A DNA stretch of 64,000 nucleotides, taken from the NCBI RefSeq assembly GCF_018863415.1, contig NZ_JAHKSN010000005.1:168252-232251 (forward strand), read 5' to 3'. How positions within the stretch are numbered: the first letter of the stretch is position 1; each line of letters starts with the position of its first letter. The notes under the pieces are model-generated. The model was not told where the DNA came from, made no database searches, and was given only the letters and a program-made list of their open reading frames with translations. Both the position numbers and the translations under genes were made by a program. Of the stretch, positions 1 to 8,178 are shown piece by piece. The stretch is from Deinococcus aestuarii (GTDB lineage Bacteria > Deinococcota > Deinococci > Deinococcales > Deinococcaceae).

Positions 1-111
1 CAGGGCACTGACCGCGAGGGTCTGCTCGGTCGGCGGAATCTTCACGAGCTCGGCGGTCTGCCCGAGCAGCGCGTCCAGGCCCTCCCGGCGGGGCGGGCGC
101 CTGCGGGTCAC
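1..111 (-). CDS. parB: ParB partition protein, N-terminal fragment
   Basis: The first 37 codons of a gene that continues beyond the left edge. It starts with GTG, which overlaps the parA stop by four bases (GTGA), as expected for a translationally coupled parAB pair. The N-terminus is Arg/Pro-rich and basic, followed by a LDALLGQ segment like that near the start of many ParB proteins. ParB proteins bind parS centromere sites and stimulate the ATPase of their cognate ParA during plasmid segregation. No DNA-binding domain lies inside the window, so the call rests mainly on the overlap with parA and the N-terminal motif. Confidence 0.7.
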   Translation of the reverse strand, partial: MTRRRPPRREGLDALLGQTAELVKIPPTEQTLAVSAL

Positions 112-869
112 GCCCGCACCCCCAGGCCCAGCACGCCCGCGACCTCGCGGGTGAGCCGCTGCACGTCCTGAAAGACCGGGCTGTTCGGCGCGTACACCCC
201 GACCGGCTCACCCGCCATGCTGGAGTCGAGCCACACCGCCGCCCGCTCGGGAATCGGCTCGGCGAGCGGGGAGAGGTGGGCGCGCAGCTCCTCCAGCACC
301 TCGCGGTCGTGGGACCTCCGGGCGTCGTAGAGGGTCGGCACGTACAGCCCCACCGCCAGGTCGGGCCGCAGGCGGCGGTAGAGGGCCGTCGCCTTTTGCA
401 GGCCCGGGAGGGCATCGAGCCCCTTCGCCCGGGTGGGGATGGGCACGATCAGCCGGTCGGCGGCCACCGCCCCCAGAATCGCCAGTTGTCCCAGGCTGGG
501 GGGACTGTCGATCAGGGCGACATCGTACGAGCCGCGCACGCCCTCCAGCGCCTGCCGCAAGAAGAGTTGCGATCCGGGCACGCCGAGCATCCCCGTCTCC
601 GCCAGGGCCAGATCGACCTGGGCGGGAATCAGGTGCAGGCCGTGGGCCTGAACAGGCTCGGGGAGGGGCGTGCCCTCGGTCGCCAGACGGTACACCGTGG
701 AGGAGAGGGACACGCCCCTGACCCCCAGCCAGGTGGTCAGGTTCGCCTGGGGATCGAGATCGATCAGCAACACGCGCTGCCCGGCCTGAGCGAGCTGGTG
801 GCCCACGTCGCGGGTCAGGCTTGTCTTGCCGGCTCCCCCCGCGTGGTTGAAGACTGTCGCGGTGATCAC
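108..869 (-). CDS. parA: ParA family plasmid-partition ATPase
   Basis: A 253-residue ParA/MinD-type ATPase that segregates the replicon with ParB. The P-loop close to the N-terminus reads [10 protein letters not shown], followed by a Walker B-like [12 protein letters not shown] and a second motif with [10 protein letters not shown]. The signature lysine of the deviant Walker A motif (KGGxGKT) is replaced by Ala here, a variant I associate with Deinococcus ParAs. I chose the GTG at 869 because homology begins at once ([12 protein letters not shown]); in-frame sequence further upstream is low-complexity and runs towards the repA promoter. It lies divergently from repA, the usual layout of a Deinococcus plasmid basic replicon. 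Confidence 0.92.
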   Translation of the reverse strand: MITATVFNHAGGAGKTSLTRDVGHQLAQAGQRVLLIDLDPQANLTTWLGVRGVSLSSTVYRLATEGTPLPEPVQAHGLHLIPAQVDLALAETGMLGVPGSQLFLRQALEGVRGSYDVALIDSPPSLGQLAILGAVAADRLIVPIPTRAKGLDALPGLQKATALYRRLRPDLAVGLYVPTLYDARRSHDREVLEELRAHLSPLAEPIPERAAVWLDSSMAGEPVGVYAPNSPVFQDVQRLTREVAGVLGLGVRA

Positions 870-1072
870 GACGGCACGATACCGCGGCGACGCGCACGCT
901 GTCGGCCCTGTCTCACCCAGGTCGGCGCCGACCCGCAGGGCCCCGGCACAACGGTGGGAGTGTGCGGGCTCAGTTGCCGCGTGAGGTACTCGGCGGCAGG
1001 CCACGTCCCACCTCGCGGGGAAGTCCGGCGGCGGGGGAAACACAGGTTCAGTCGGGGATTTTCCGTTTGTGG

Positions 1073-1090
1073 CCCGTATTTTCTGAGGGA
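1073..1090 (+). repeat. Single iteron in the repA promoter region
   Basis: CCCGTATTTTCTGAGGGA, the same 18-bp element found nine times downstream of repA. It ends 23 bp before a TAGCAT -10-like hexamer, so it occupies the -35 region of the repA promoter. In iteron plasmids, initiator binding to such a copy represses its own gene; autoregulation is inferred here. Confidence 0.8.
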
Positions 1091-1113
1091 GCGTGTGGGA
1101 GCGCCGCATCCTT

Positions 1114-1119
1114 TAGCAT
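1114..1119 (+). promoter_or_regulatory. Candidate leaderless -10 element of repA
   Basis: TAGCAT lies six bases before the repA ATG. A TANNNT hexamer at this distance is the typical signature of leaderless transcription in Deinococcus. There is no Shine-Dalgarno sequence before the ATG, which fits. Confidence 0.5.
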
Positions 1120-1125
1120 GGGCAA

Positions 1126-2553
1126 ATGGCGCCCCCAGCTAAGAAACCAGGGAAGCCCGCGCCCCCCCGGCGGGGTTCTCCGGGACTGGAAGGCCCCCCG
1201 GACGTCCACCCCGGCCTGGATGAACTCAACCTCGGCCGCCTGACCCTCAACAGCGCCCAGAAGACGGTTCCGCCGGAGATGCGCCGCTGGGAAAAGAGCA
1301 TCCTGACGCCGGACGGCCGCCCGGTCTACGTGGTCTGCACCGTGGGGGAGGGGGAGGTCGTTCCGCACGGCCTGGACAACGACTTCATGGTGGGGCTGAT
1401 CAACCTCTGCTTCGAGGCCGGGGTGCCCAACGGTCCCTTTACCACCACGGGGTACGCCCTGCTCAAAGCCGCGGGCCTGCCCGACTCCGCCCAGTACTAC
1501 AAGGCGATGCAGGCGAGCTTGCGCCGTCTGAGCAAGGCCAAATACAGCGTGGACGAGGCCTGGTACCGCCACCACGGCAGCGGCGGGGAGTGGCTCTCGC
1601 AGGAATTCAGCCAGATCTCCTACCTGGCCTTCCGCCGCTCCAACGCCGGGATGTCCGCGAGGAGCGTCATCGTCGTGCAACTCGGGGTTCCCATTCTCGA
1701 CAGTCTGCGGGCCGGGTACATCAAGCCGCTGGACCTCGAGTTCTACCGCTCGCTCAGCCAGCCGCTCGTGCGGGCCCTCTACCGGCAACTCGACGCCCTT
1801 CACTTCGACGAGCAGGCCGAGGACGGCCTCGTCCGGGAGGTCACGGCCCCGCTGCTCGGTTGGGCCGTCCGCCTGGGCCTGTTCAGCGACCGCCCGGACA
1901 ACATCCTGCGGGCGCTTCAGCCCGCCCACGAGGAGCTGCTGGCCCGGGCCTACCTGAATCAGGTCGAGCACGAGGGCCGGGGGCGCCAACGAACCGTGCG
2001 GTATGTGTTCGCCGGACCCCCACGCACCGACCACCCGGAACTCGCGGAGTCGCTCCTGGCCCGGGGGGTGAAAAAGGGCATGGCCCTGCGTCTGAGTGCC
2101 GCCTTCCCCGAACGCATTCCGGAGGCGCTGGGCAGGTTCGACCACTACATGACGACCAGCCGCACGGCGGTGGGCAATCCGGCGGGCCTGCTGGTCGCCA
2201 TGATCAAGAGCCCGGAGCAGTACGAGGGCCTGGGCGGGCCGCCCCCTCAGGACAAGGCCGCCCCAGCCCCCCGGAAGGCCGAGCTCGAGCCGGGAGCCGA
2301 AGCCCTCGACCTGCACCCGACCCGGCTGCGCGGCCCGGAACTCGGGGCCTGGACTGTGCGGCAACTCGGCCTTCTGGGAGTCATGAAGCACCTGACCGTC
2401 CCGGAGCGGGCTCTCCTGGGCGACGCGCTCGCCGAGGGTGCGCTGGATGGAAGCCTGCTGGTCAAACGGGCCACCTCCGCTGGCTACCAGGGTCAGACCA
2501 GCGTTCTTCAGTTCGTGGAGGAGTTGCGCGCCGCCCTGCTGCCGGGCCCATAG
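1126..2553 (+). CDS. repA: Replication initiator protein RepA
   Basis: A 475-residue initiator of the RPA/RepA family seen on Deinococcus plasmids. It would bind the iterons and open the origin. The first 40 residues are basic and proline-rich; the conserved body starts at about residue 30 (LNLGRLTLNSAQKTVPPEM). An acidic/hydrophobic linker with poorly conserved composition precedes a C-terminal helical region. The ATG at 1126 follows a -10-like TAGCAT by six bases and has no ribosome-binding site, so the message is probably leaderless. It is flanked by iterons on both sides and divergent from parA, which is the strongest support for the call. Confidence 0.9.
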   Translation: MAPPAKKPGKPAPPRRGSPGLEGPPDVHPGLDELNLGRLTLNSAQKTVPPEMRRWEKSILTPDGRPVYVVCTVGEGEVVPHGLDNDFMVGLINLCFEAGVPNGPFTTTGYALLKAAGLPDSAQYYKAMQASLRRLSKAKYSVDEAWYRHHGSGGEWLSQEFSQISYLAFRRSNAGMSARSVIVVQLGVPILDSLRAGYIKPLDLEFYRSLSQPLVRALYRQLDALHFDEQAEDGLVREVTAPLLGWAVRLGLFSDRPDNILRALQPAHEELLARAYLNQVEHEGRGRQRTVRYVFAGPPRTDHPELAESLLARGVKKGMALRLSAAFPERIPEALGRFDHYMTTSRTAVGNPAGLLVAMIKSPEQYEGLGGPPPQDKAAPAPRKAELEPGAEALDLHPTRLRGPELGAWTVRQLGLLGVMKHLTVPERALLGDALAEGALDGSLLVKRATSAGYQGQTSVLQFVEELRAALLPGP

Positions 2554-2566
2554 CCTCCACCCCCGA

Positions 2567-2918
2567 CCCGTAGTTTCTGAGGGAAGGCGTGAAGCGGGCT
2601 CCCGTATATTCTGAGGGGATGACGGTGGAAACATCGTCCCAGACGAGGTTGGTGTGATTCTCACCCATGACCCGTAGTTTCTGAGGGAATGTGGGTCATT
2701 TTGCCCTCAAAAGCCCGTAGTTTCTGAGGGGAATTCGGCGGAGAAGGGTTCCATTGTGGCTTTTGGGACCCGTATTTTTTGAGGGAAACGGCCCGTATTT
2801 TTTGAGGGAATGCTGCCGGGGTACCCAGCGGGTTCCCGTAGTTTCTGAGGGGAAATCGGCCTGAGTCCCCGTAGTTTCTGAGGGGAAATCGGCCTGAGTC
2901 CCCGTAGTTTCTGAGGGG
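2567..2918 (+). repeat. Iteron array, nine copies downstream of repA
   Basis: Nine direct copies of an 18-bp element, consensus CCCGTAGTTTCTGAGGGG, at 2567-2584, 2601-2618, 2671-2688, 2714-2731, 2769-2786, 2792-2809, 2835-2852, 2868-2885 and 2901-2918. Variants have TATATT or TATTTTTT in the centre. The last three are 33 bp apart and share the same spacer, so they are true 33-bp tandem repeats. All point the same way. Together with the adjacent repA and AT-rich stretch they define a likely origin of replication. Confidence 0.9.
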
Positions 2919-2960
2919 AAATCGCGGAATTCGCCGTCTGGGAGCGGGAGGCAGTACGCC

Positions 2961-3020
2961 CTATGATGATGATCATTCAATCTTTTTATTCTTTTAAAAA
3001 CAACATAAAACATCATCACT
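2961..3020. other. AT-rich stretch next to the iterons, candidate DNA unwinding element
   Basis: About 60 bp of strongly AT-rich DNA (runs such as TCTTTTTATTCTTTTAAAAA) in an otherwise very GC-rich window, starting 42 bp beyond the last iteron. The position and composition fit the duplex-unwinding element of an iteron origin. The stretch from 3021 to 3305 holds no gene I can support. Confidence 0.6.
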
Positions 3021-3305
3021 CAAGGGAGGCGCGCGCGGTAAATCGTGCCGGGTTCGAATCGAGGCCGTGAGGAGGTCAGATCACCAGAGAGGAAAGGGGG
3101 CCAGGAGGGGACAGACGTTCGGCCATCTGTCATCAGCTCGCCGCTCGCGTCGGCCGTCACACCCGTGGGCGAGCGCGTGACGGGACACGTTTGTGCCGGG
3201 TCCCGTCGCCTTCCCGTCCCGGCTACCGGTCAGGGGGTGCGTGAACCCGGGTTCACCGGGAAGCAGGGCCCGGTCATCTTGTTGCCCTGTTTCCACAAGC
3301 TGCGC

Positions 3306-3737
3306 TCACGTCGTCGTCGTGAGCAGGAGCCACCAGCCCACCAGTCCGCCGCGTGCCACCCAGGCCAGGGTGCGCCACCAGTTCGTTCTCACCAGCCGTG
3401 CGTGCCACGCCGGATCGAATCCGGCGGCGAGCTGCCCGTGGGCGGGGGACTGGACCAGGGCCGTCGAGAGCCAGACTGAAATGATCAGCGCCAGACCCAG
3501 CCCGGTGGACGCGGCGGGCACTCCAGGTGGGGGGCGCAGCACCAGCGCGGCGCCCGTGCCGAGTTCGGCCAGCATCAGGGGTGCGACCAGCCCGGTGATG
3601 CGCGTGACGTGATCCCGCTGGTACGCGGCATACCCGGCCGTTCCCACGCGGGCGAACAGCGGGTAATGGACGACCTGGATGGTCAGGATCAGGCCGACCA
3701 GGACCCAGGTCAGCGCGGCGTGGACGATCAGGAGCAT
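3306..3737 (-). CDS. Small four-helix membrane protein, function unknown
   Basis: A 143-residue integral membrane protein with about four hydrophobic segments: one at the N-terminus (LLIVHAALTWVLVGLILTIQ), one near residues 45-65, one near 75-95 and one at the C-terminus. The pattern, with VVHYPLF after helix 1 and conserved His/Arg before helix 2, resembles small DUF1772-like membrane proteins. I chose ATG 3737; the in-frame sequence before it is low complexity. It stands alone, divergent from the regulator that starts at 3811, so the two may share a control region of about 70 bp. No function can be assigned. Confidence 0.75.
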   Translation of the reverse strand: MLLIVHAALTWVLVGLILTIQVVHYPLFARVGTAGYAAYQRDHVTRITGLVAPLMLAELGTGAALVLRPPPGVPAASTGLGLALIISVWLSTALVQSPAHGQLAAGFDPAWHARLVRTNWWRTLAWVARGGLVGWWLLLTTTT

Positions 3738-3799
3738 GGCCCGAGTGTGACATCGGCGCGCGGCGGCCTCTGTGCGGCACCCGAGCCGGGCGGCTCTGC

Positions 3800-3805
3800 T
3801 AGACT
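3800..3805 (+). promoter_or_regulatory. Candidate leaderless -10 element of the BTAD regulator
   Basis: TAGACT, five bases before the ATG at 3811. No Shine-Dalgarno precedes this ATG, and the same spacing is seen at other genes in the window. Confidence 0.45.
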
Positions 3806-3810
3806 CGGCA

Positions 3811-6765
3811 ATGCCGCCTCGCCTCGCTCTGCTGGGGTCTCCCGCCGTTCTGGACGGGGGGCGCCGGGAAGACGTTCCGGTCCTCAAGCCCGCGTACCTC
3901 TTGCTGTACCTCGCGGGGGTGGAGCAGTGGGTGAGCCGCGACGACCTGACCCGGGTGTTTCGCCCAGGGGGCGCCGAGGCCGCGACCCGCGGCAACCTGC
4001 GCCTGCTGCTGACCCGCGCCCGGCGCCTGCGGTGGGCCGCCGGGGTGGAAGCCGAACCGCAACGCCTGCGCTGGCGGGTGGACACCGACGTGGCGGAGCT
4101 GCGCCGGGCCCTCGCCGAGCGAGACTGGCACCGGGCAACAGAGGGCTATCCGGCCCCGCTGCTGCACGGCTGGCCGACGGACGAGCTGCCGGGCTTCCAC
4201 GAGTGGCTGGAGGCCGAACGCGCCGCGCTGCACGGGGCATGGCTGGAGGCGGTGGTGCGCCGCGAAGACGACCTGCTGCGCCGGGGCGCCTTCGACGAGG
4301 CCGCGCGGCTGCTGGGGCGGGCCCTCACACACGACCCCCTCTCCGAGGACGTGCTGCAACGCCTGCTCCGCGCGAGTCACCTCGCGGGCGCGCGCGACGA
4401 GGCCCTGCGGACCTACGAACGCTTCGCGGCGCGGCTGCGGGCCGACCTCGGCCTCACCCCGCTGCGGGCGACCCTGGACCTTGTGGACGCCCTGCGCCGG
4501 GACGCCCCGCCCCCGCGCCCGGACGGTGCGGAGGCCCCCGCCACCCTGCCCCTTGACCTCGTGCGCCCCCCCACCTTGAGCGGGCGCGCGGCGGAGGTGG
4601 CCCTGCTGCGCGGCGCGGGGAGCCCGGTCGTCCTCGTGACGGGCGAGCCCGGCGTTGGGAAGACGCGCCTGCTCGCCGAGGTGCTGCCGGGGGCACGGCC
4701 CCTGCGCTGCCAGGAGGGGCTGGAGCATGTGCCGTATTTCCCGCTGCTCGCCGGGGTGCGCGCGCGGTTGCCGGAGCTGCCCGACCTCGGCCCGTATGCC
4801 CCGGACCTGGCGCGCTTCGTGCCGGAAGCGTGCCCCGAGGGGGACGGGCCGCCGCCCGGGGACGGGGACGCCGACTCGGGCAAGGTGCGGTTTCTGGAGG
4901 CGCTCGCCCGCGTCTTCGCCCCGGAAGGCGTGGTCGTTGTGGACGACCTCCAGTGGGCCGACCCCGCCACCCTGGAGTGGCTGGTGTTCCTCGTGCGGCG
5001 CGGCGGCGTGCGCCTTTTCGGTGCCTACCGGGGGGGTGAGGTGGGGGAGGCCCTGGAGGGGACCCTGCGCGCCCTCGCGGCGCAGACCACGCCCGTCCCC
5101 CTCGCCCCCCTGCCCGAGGCCGGGGTCGCCGCGCTCGTCGGGAGCGTCACCGGGCCGGGGGCGGGGCCGGGCGACCTCGCCGCGTGGCTGTATCCCCGCA
5201 GCGGCGGCAATCCCCTCTTCGTGCTCGAATGGCTGCGGGTCCTCGTGCAGGAGGGGGTGTACGAGGCGCGCCCCGGCGCGTGGCAGCGCCGCGCAGGCCC
5301 AACCGACCTCGACGCCCTGCCGCTCACGCCGCGCCTCGCGGACCTCGTGCTACGCCGTGCGGACACGCTTCCGGAGGCGAAGCGGCGGGTCCTTGACGTG
5401 GCGAGCGTGCTCGGCGGCGTCCTCGACCCCGCCCACCTCGCGCGGGTGCTGGGGGAGGGGGAGTGGGCGGTGGTGGGCGCCCTGGAAAGCGCCGGGCGGC
5501 TCGGCCTGCTGCGCGGGGAGCGCTTCGCGCACGACGTGGTGCGCCGGGCGCTGTACGCGGCGTTGCCGCAGGCGCGGCGGCGCTTCGTGCACGGGCGGGC
5601 GGCCCGCGCCCTGGAGGGCACGCTCGACGACCTCGTGGTGGCCGAGCACGCCCGGCTCGCGGGGGACGAGGCCAGCGCCGCGCGGCTGTGGTTTCGCGCG
5701 GCGCGCTTTGCCTTCGGGGTGCGGCGCGGCTTCGAGGACGAGGCGACGGCTCTCTACGAGCGGGTGCTGGGCCTCGGCGTGCGGACCCCCGAGTGGTACC
5801 GGGCGCACGCCTACCTCGCGGTGCGCCGCCGGGTGGCGGGCCGCGCCGGGGAGGCGCGCGACCTGATTCAGACCGTCCTGCGCGAATCCGGCGACCCGGC
5901 GGCCCGCGCCCTCGCCCACGCGGAGGGGGCCACCCTCGCCTACATGGACGGCAACCTCGCGGAGGCGGCCGCCCTGGTGGCGCTCGCCGCGCGGGAGGCC
6001 TCCCCCCTCGACGACCCCGGGTTGAAACGCGACGTGCTGCTGATGCAGGCCAATATCGCCCATTACCGGGGCGAGTACGCCGAGGCGCTGGGCATCGCCG
6101 AGGGGGTGGTCGCGGCGGCACGGCGCGAGCCCCTCAGCCTGGGCTTTTGCAACTGGCTGAGCCTGCTCGGCGCCCTGCTGTGCGACGTGGGCCGCTTCGA
6201 GGAGGCGCTGGCGCTCTACCGCGAGCAGCTCGAAGCGGCGCGGTTCCTGGGGGCGCGTTCCGAGCAGGTCAAGGCGAGCAGCGACATCATCGCCACCCTG
6301 CACGACCTCGGGCGCATCCAGGAGGGTGTCCCCCTCGCCGAGGCGGCCCTGAGCTTGGGGCACTTCAACGACTCCTACCCCCTGCGCTATCACCTCGCGC
6401 TGGCCTATTGCCGGGCGGGGCGGCTGGACCCGGCCCTCGACCACACCCACGTCGTGCTGCGCGGCTCGCCCTCGGTGAACATGCGCGCCCACGCCCACGC
6501 CCTCCTCGCCGAGATTCACGACCGCGCCGGGCGGGGGGCCGAGACCCAGGCGGCCCTCGAAGGCGGGCTTACCGAGGTCGAGGGCTGCGACGTGCTCACC
6601 GCGCGGGCCGTCGTCGTCATCGCCGCGTTGCAGTTCGGGGGGGCCGGACTGCTCGCCCGGGCGCGGCCCATCCTCGCGGAGCTGCGAGAAGACGCCCTGC
6701 CCGCCTACCTGCGCCCGGACTTCGTGACCGCCCTCGCCGCCCGGCGGGACGAAGCTGGCAGTTGA
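3811..6765 (+). CDS. BTAD/SARP-type transcriptional activator with AAA/NACHT-like ATPase and TPR repeats
   Basis: A 984-residue regulator. Residues 1-90 form an OmpR-like winged helix (LALLGSPAVL, then a region ending LLLTRARRLRW). Residues about 95-235 form a bacterial transcriptional activation domain (YERFAARLRADLGLTP). An ATPase follows, with Walker A GEPGVGKT at 278-285 and a Walker B-like VVVVDDLQWADP at about 373. The C-terminal third is rich in tetratricopeptide-like helices. Members of this class sense unknown ligands and activate nearby genes. No LuxR-type C-terminal helix-turn-helix is present. The ATG at 3811 replaces an upstream in-frame GTG-like start because the conserved N-terminus begins there. 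It precedes two secreted lipoprotein genes, which are plausible but unproven targets. Confidence 0.85.
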   Translation: MPPRLALLGSPAVLDGGRREDVPVLKPAYLLLYLAGVEQWVSRDDLTRVFRPGGAEAATRGNLRLLLTRARRLRWAAGVEAEPQRLRWRVDTDVAELRRALAERDWHRATEGYPAPLLHGWPTDELPGFHEWLEAERAALHGAWLEAVVRREDDLLRRGAFDEAARLLGRALTHDPLSEDVLQRLLRASHLAGARDEALRTYERFAARLRADLGLTPLRATLDLVDALRRDAPPPRPDGAEAPATLPLDLVRPPTLSGRAAEVALLRGAGSPVVLVTGEPGVGKTRLLAEVLPGARPLRCQEGLEHVPYFPLLAGVRARLPELPDLGPYAPDLARFVPEACPEGDGPPPGDGDADSGKVRFLEALARVFAPEGVVVVDDLQWADPATLEWLVFLVRRGGVRLFGAYRGGEVGEALEGTLRALAAQTTPVPLAPLPEAGVAALVGSVTGPGAGPGDLAAWLYPRSGGNPLFVLEWLRVLVQEGVYEARPGAWQRRAGPTDLDALPLTPRLADLVLRRADTLPEAKRRVLDVASVLGGVLDPAHLARVLGEGEWAVVGALESAGRLGLLRGERFAHDVVRRALYAALPQARRRFVHGRAARALEGTLDDLVVAEHARLAGDEASAARLWFRAARFAFGVRRGFEDEATALYERVLGLGVRTPEWYRAHAYLAVRRRVAGRAGEARDLIQTVLRESGDPAARALAHAEGATLAYMDGNLAEAAALVALAAREASPLDDPGLKRDVLLMQANIAHYRGEYAEALGIAEGVVAAARREPLSLGFCNWLSLLGALLCDVGRFEEALALYREQLEAARFLGARSEQVKASSDIIATLHDLGRIQEGVPLAEAALSLGHFNDSYPLRYHLALAYCRAGRLDPALDHTHVVLRGSPSVNMRAHAHALLAEIHDRAGRGAETQAALEGGLTEVEGCDVLTARAVVVIAALQFGGAGLLARARPILAELREDALPAYLRPDFVTALAARRDEAGS

Positions 6766-6839
6766 AACGTTTGGGAAACGCCCTCCCCTTACCCTGGGGC
6801 CAACCCGGACATGTCCCGCACGGTTCCCAGGAGGAAAAG

Positions 6840-8066
6840 ATGGCCGCACCCGTCAGACGTCTCGCCCTGCTCGCCCTGCTGCTCACCGCCTGTGGCGGCG
6901 GACCCTCCGGCGGAGGAACCACCACGCCGACCCCGAACCCGACGCCCACGCCCGGCCCCACGCCTGATCCGGCCCCGGGGACCTGTACCAATCAGCTCTC
7001 GGGGGTCATCGACCTGACGGTGGCGACCGCGATGACAAACGGCCCGGCGGCGTGCGACTACCTGATCGACGGCTACGTGAACGTGACCTCGGTGCTCACC
7101 ATCGAGCCGGGAACGGTGATCCGCTTCGGCCAGGATTCCGAACTGCGGGTTGGGCCGGGCGGCGTCCTGAACAGCGTGGGGACGGCGAACGCCCGCATCC
7201 GGATGGAGGGCCTGAACAAGACCAAGGGGTACTGGGAAGGCGTCTCCTTCGGCCCCGGCGCCCGCGAGAGCCGCATCGAGTACACCGACATCGAGAGCGC
7301 CGGGCAGACGGGCTACCTCAAGAACTACGCCGGGGTGAGCGGGATCGACGGCACGCTGACCTTCCGCAACAACACCGTCTCGGGTAGCTACGCCCACGGC
7401 ATGACCATCCCCGAGGACAGCCGCCTGCTGATCAAGTCCTTCGCCAACAACCGTTTCTTCGACAACGTGGGTTTTGGCCTGAAGGTCAGCGCCACCCAGA
7501 CGGGTGTGCTCGACGCGGCCAGCGACTACCTAGGCGGCAACCAGCCCAACGGCCTGCCCTACGTGAAGATCGACTGGGACGACGTGTACGGCAACACGAC
7601 CTGGAAGAAGATCAACGCGCCCTATTTCGTGAGCATCGCGCTGTACTACAAGGGCGGCCTGCTCACCGTCGAGCCGGGCGTGAAGGTGGTCATGGACGAC
7701 GGCGCGGTCCTGAATATCCACGGCGGGGCCATCCGCGCCGTCGGCACCCCCCAGGACCCCATCGTGTTCACCGGGGTGACCCAGGAGAAGGGCTCGTGGG
7801 ACGGCATCGACTTCTTCTACTCACGCTCGGACGCGAACGTGCTGCAAAACGTCCGGGTCCTGTACGGCGGCGGGGCGGGCGCGAACGTCTTCGTGGGGCA
7901 CGGGTCCTCGCTCAGGATTTCGGACAGCCTGGTCGCGCACAGCGGCGGATACGGCCTGTGTCTGAACAGCCTGGATTTCGGCGACGCCAACGCCACCCTC
8001 GACATCGGCTCCGGCATGACCTACGAGGGCAACGCGGCGGGCAACGTCAACCTGGAGTGCGAGTGA
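6840..8066 (+). CDS. Secreted lipoprotein with right-handed beta-helix-like repeats
   Basis: A 408-residue lipoprotein. The signal peptide ends in a lipobox (LLTAC, Cys18), followed by a Gly/Thr/Pro linker of TP repeats that would span the cell wall. The rest consists of short strands rich in Gly, Asn, Asp and Val with recurrent V-x-I-E-P-G-T-V-I/K-x-G/V phrases (LTIEPGTVIRFGQ near residue 85 and LTVEPGVKVVMDD near residue 280). These are typical of parallel beta-helix surface proteins. A good ribosome-binding site (AGGAGG) lies a few bases before the ATG. It is followed closely by a subtilase lipoprotein gene with a similar TP linker. Binding or carbohydrate-related roles are possible; no catalytic motif is seen. 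Confidence 0.8.
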   Translation: MAAPVRRLALLALLLTACGGGPSGGGTTTPTPNPTPTPGPTPDPAPGTCTNQLSGVIDLTVATAMTNGPAACDYLIDGYVNVTSVLTIEPGTVIRFGQDSELRVGPGGVLNSVGTANARIRMEGLNKTKGYWEGVSFGPGARESRIEYTDIESAGQTGYLKNYAGVSGIDGTLTFRNNTVSGSYAHGMTIPEDSRLLIKSFANNRFFDNVGFGLKVSATQTGVLDAASDYLGGNQPNGLPYVKIDWDDVYGNTTWKKINAPYFVSIALYYKGGLLTVEPGVKVVMDDGAVLNIHGGAIRAVGTPQDPIVFTGVTQEKGSWDGIDFFYSRSDANVLQNVRVLYGGGAGANVFVGHGSSLRISDSLVAHSGGYGLCLNSLDFGDANATLDIGSGMTYEGNAAGNVNLECE

Positions 8067-8178
8067 GGCCCCGCACCCGCCGGACCCCGGCCCGGGGGTG
8101 GAAATCATGGAGTCGGTGTGTCACGCTCATGGCTAAAATCTCACAGTTTCTCTCCGTCTCCCCCGAAAGGAAGCCCAG

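Noticed and set aside
1048..2664. A 538-codon open frame opposite repA
   Set aside because: It is the antisense of repA, with Arg/Gly/Gln-rich composition and no start signal. Long antisense frames are common in DNA this rich in GC.
2567..2918. Regularly spaced repeats that might be a CRISPR array
   Set aside because: Spacing is irregular except for the last three copies, whose spacers are identical, and no cas gene is present. They are iterons next to repA.
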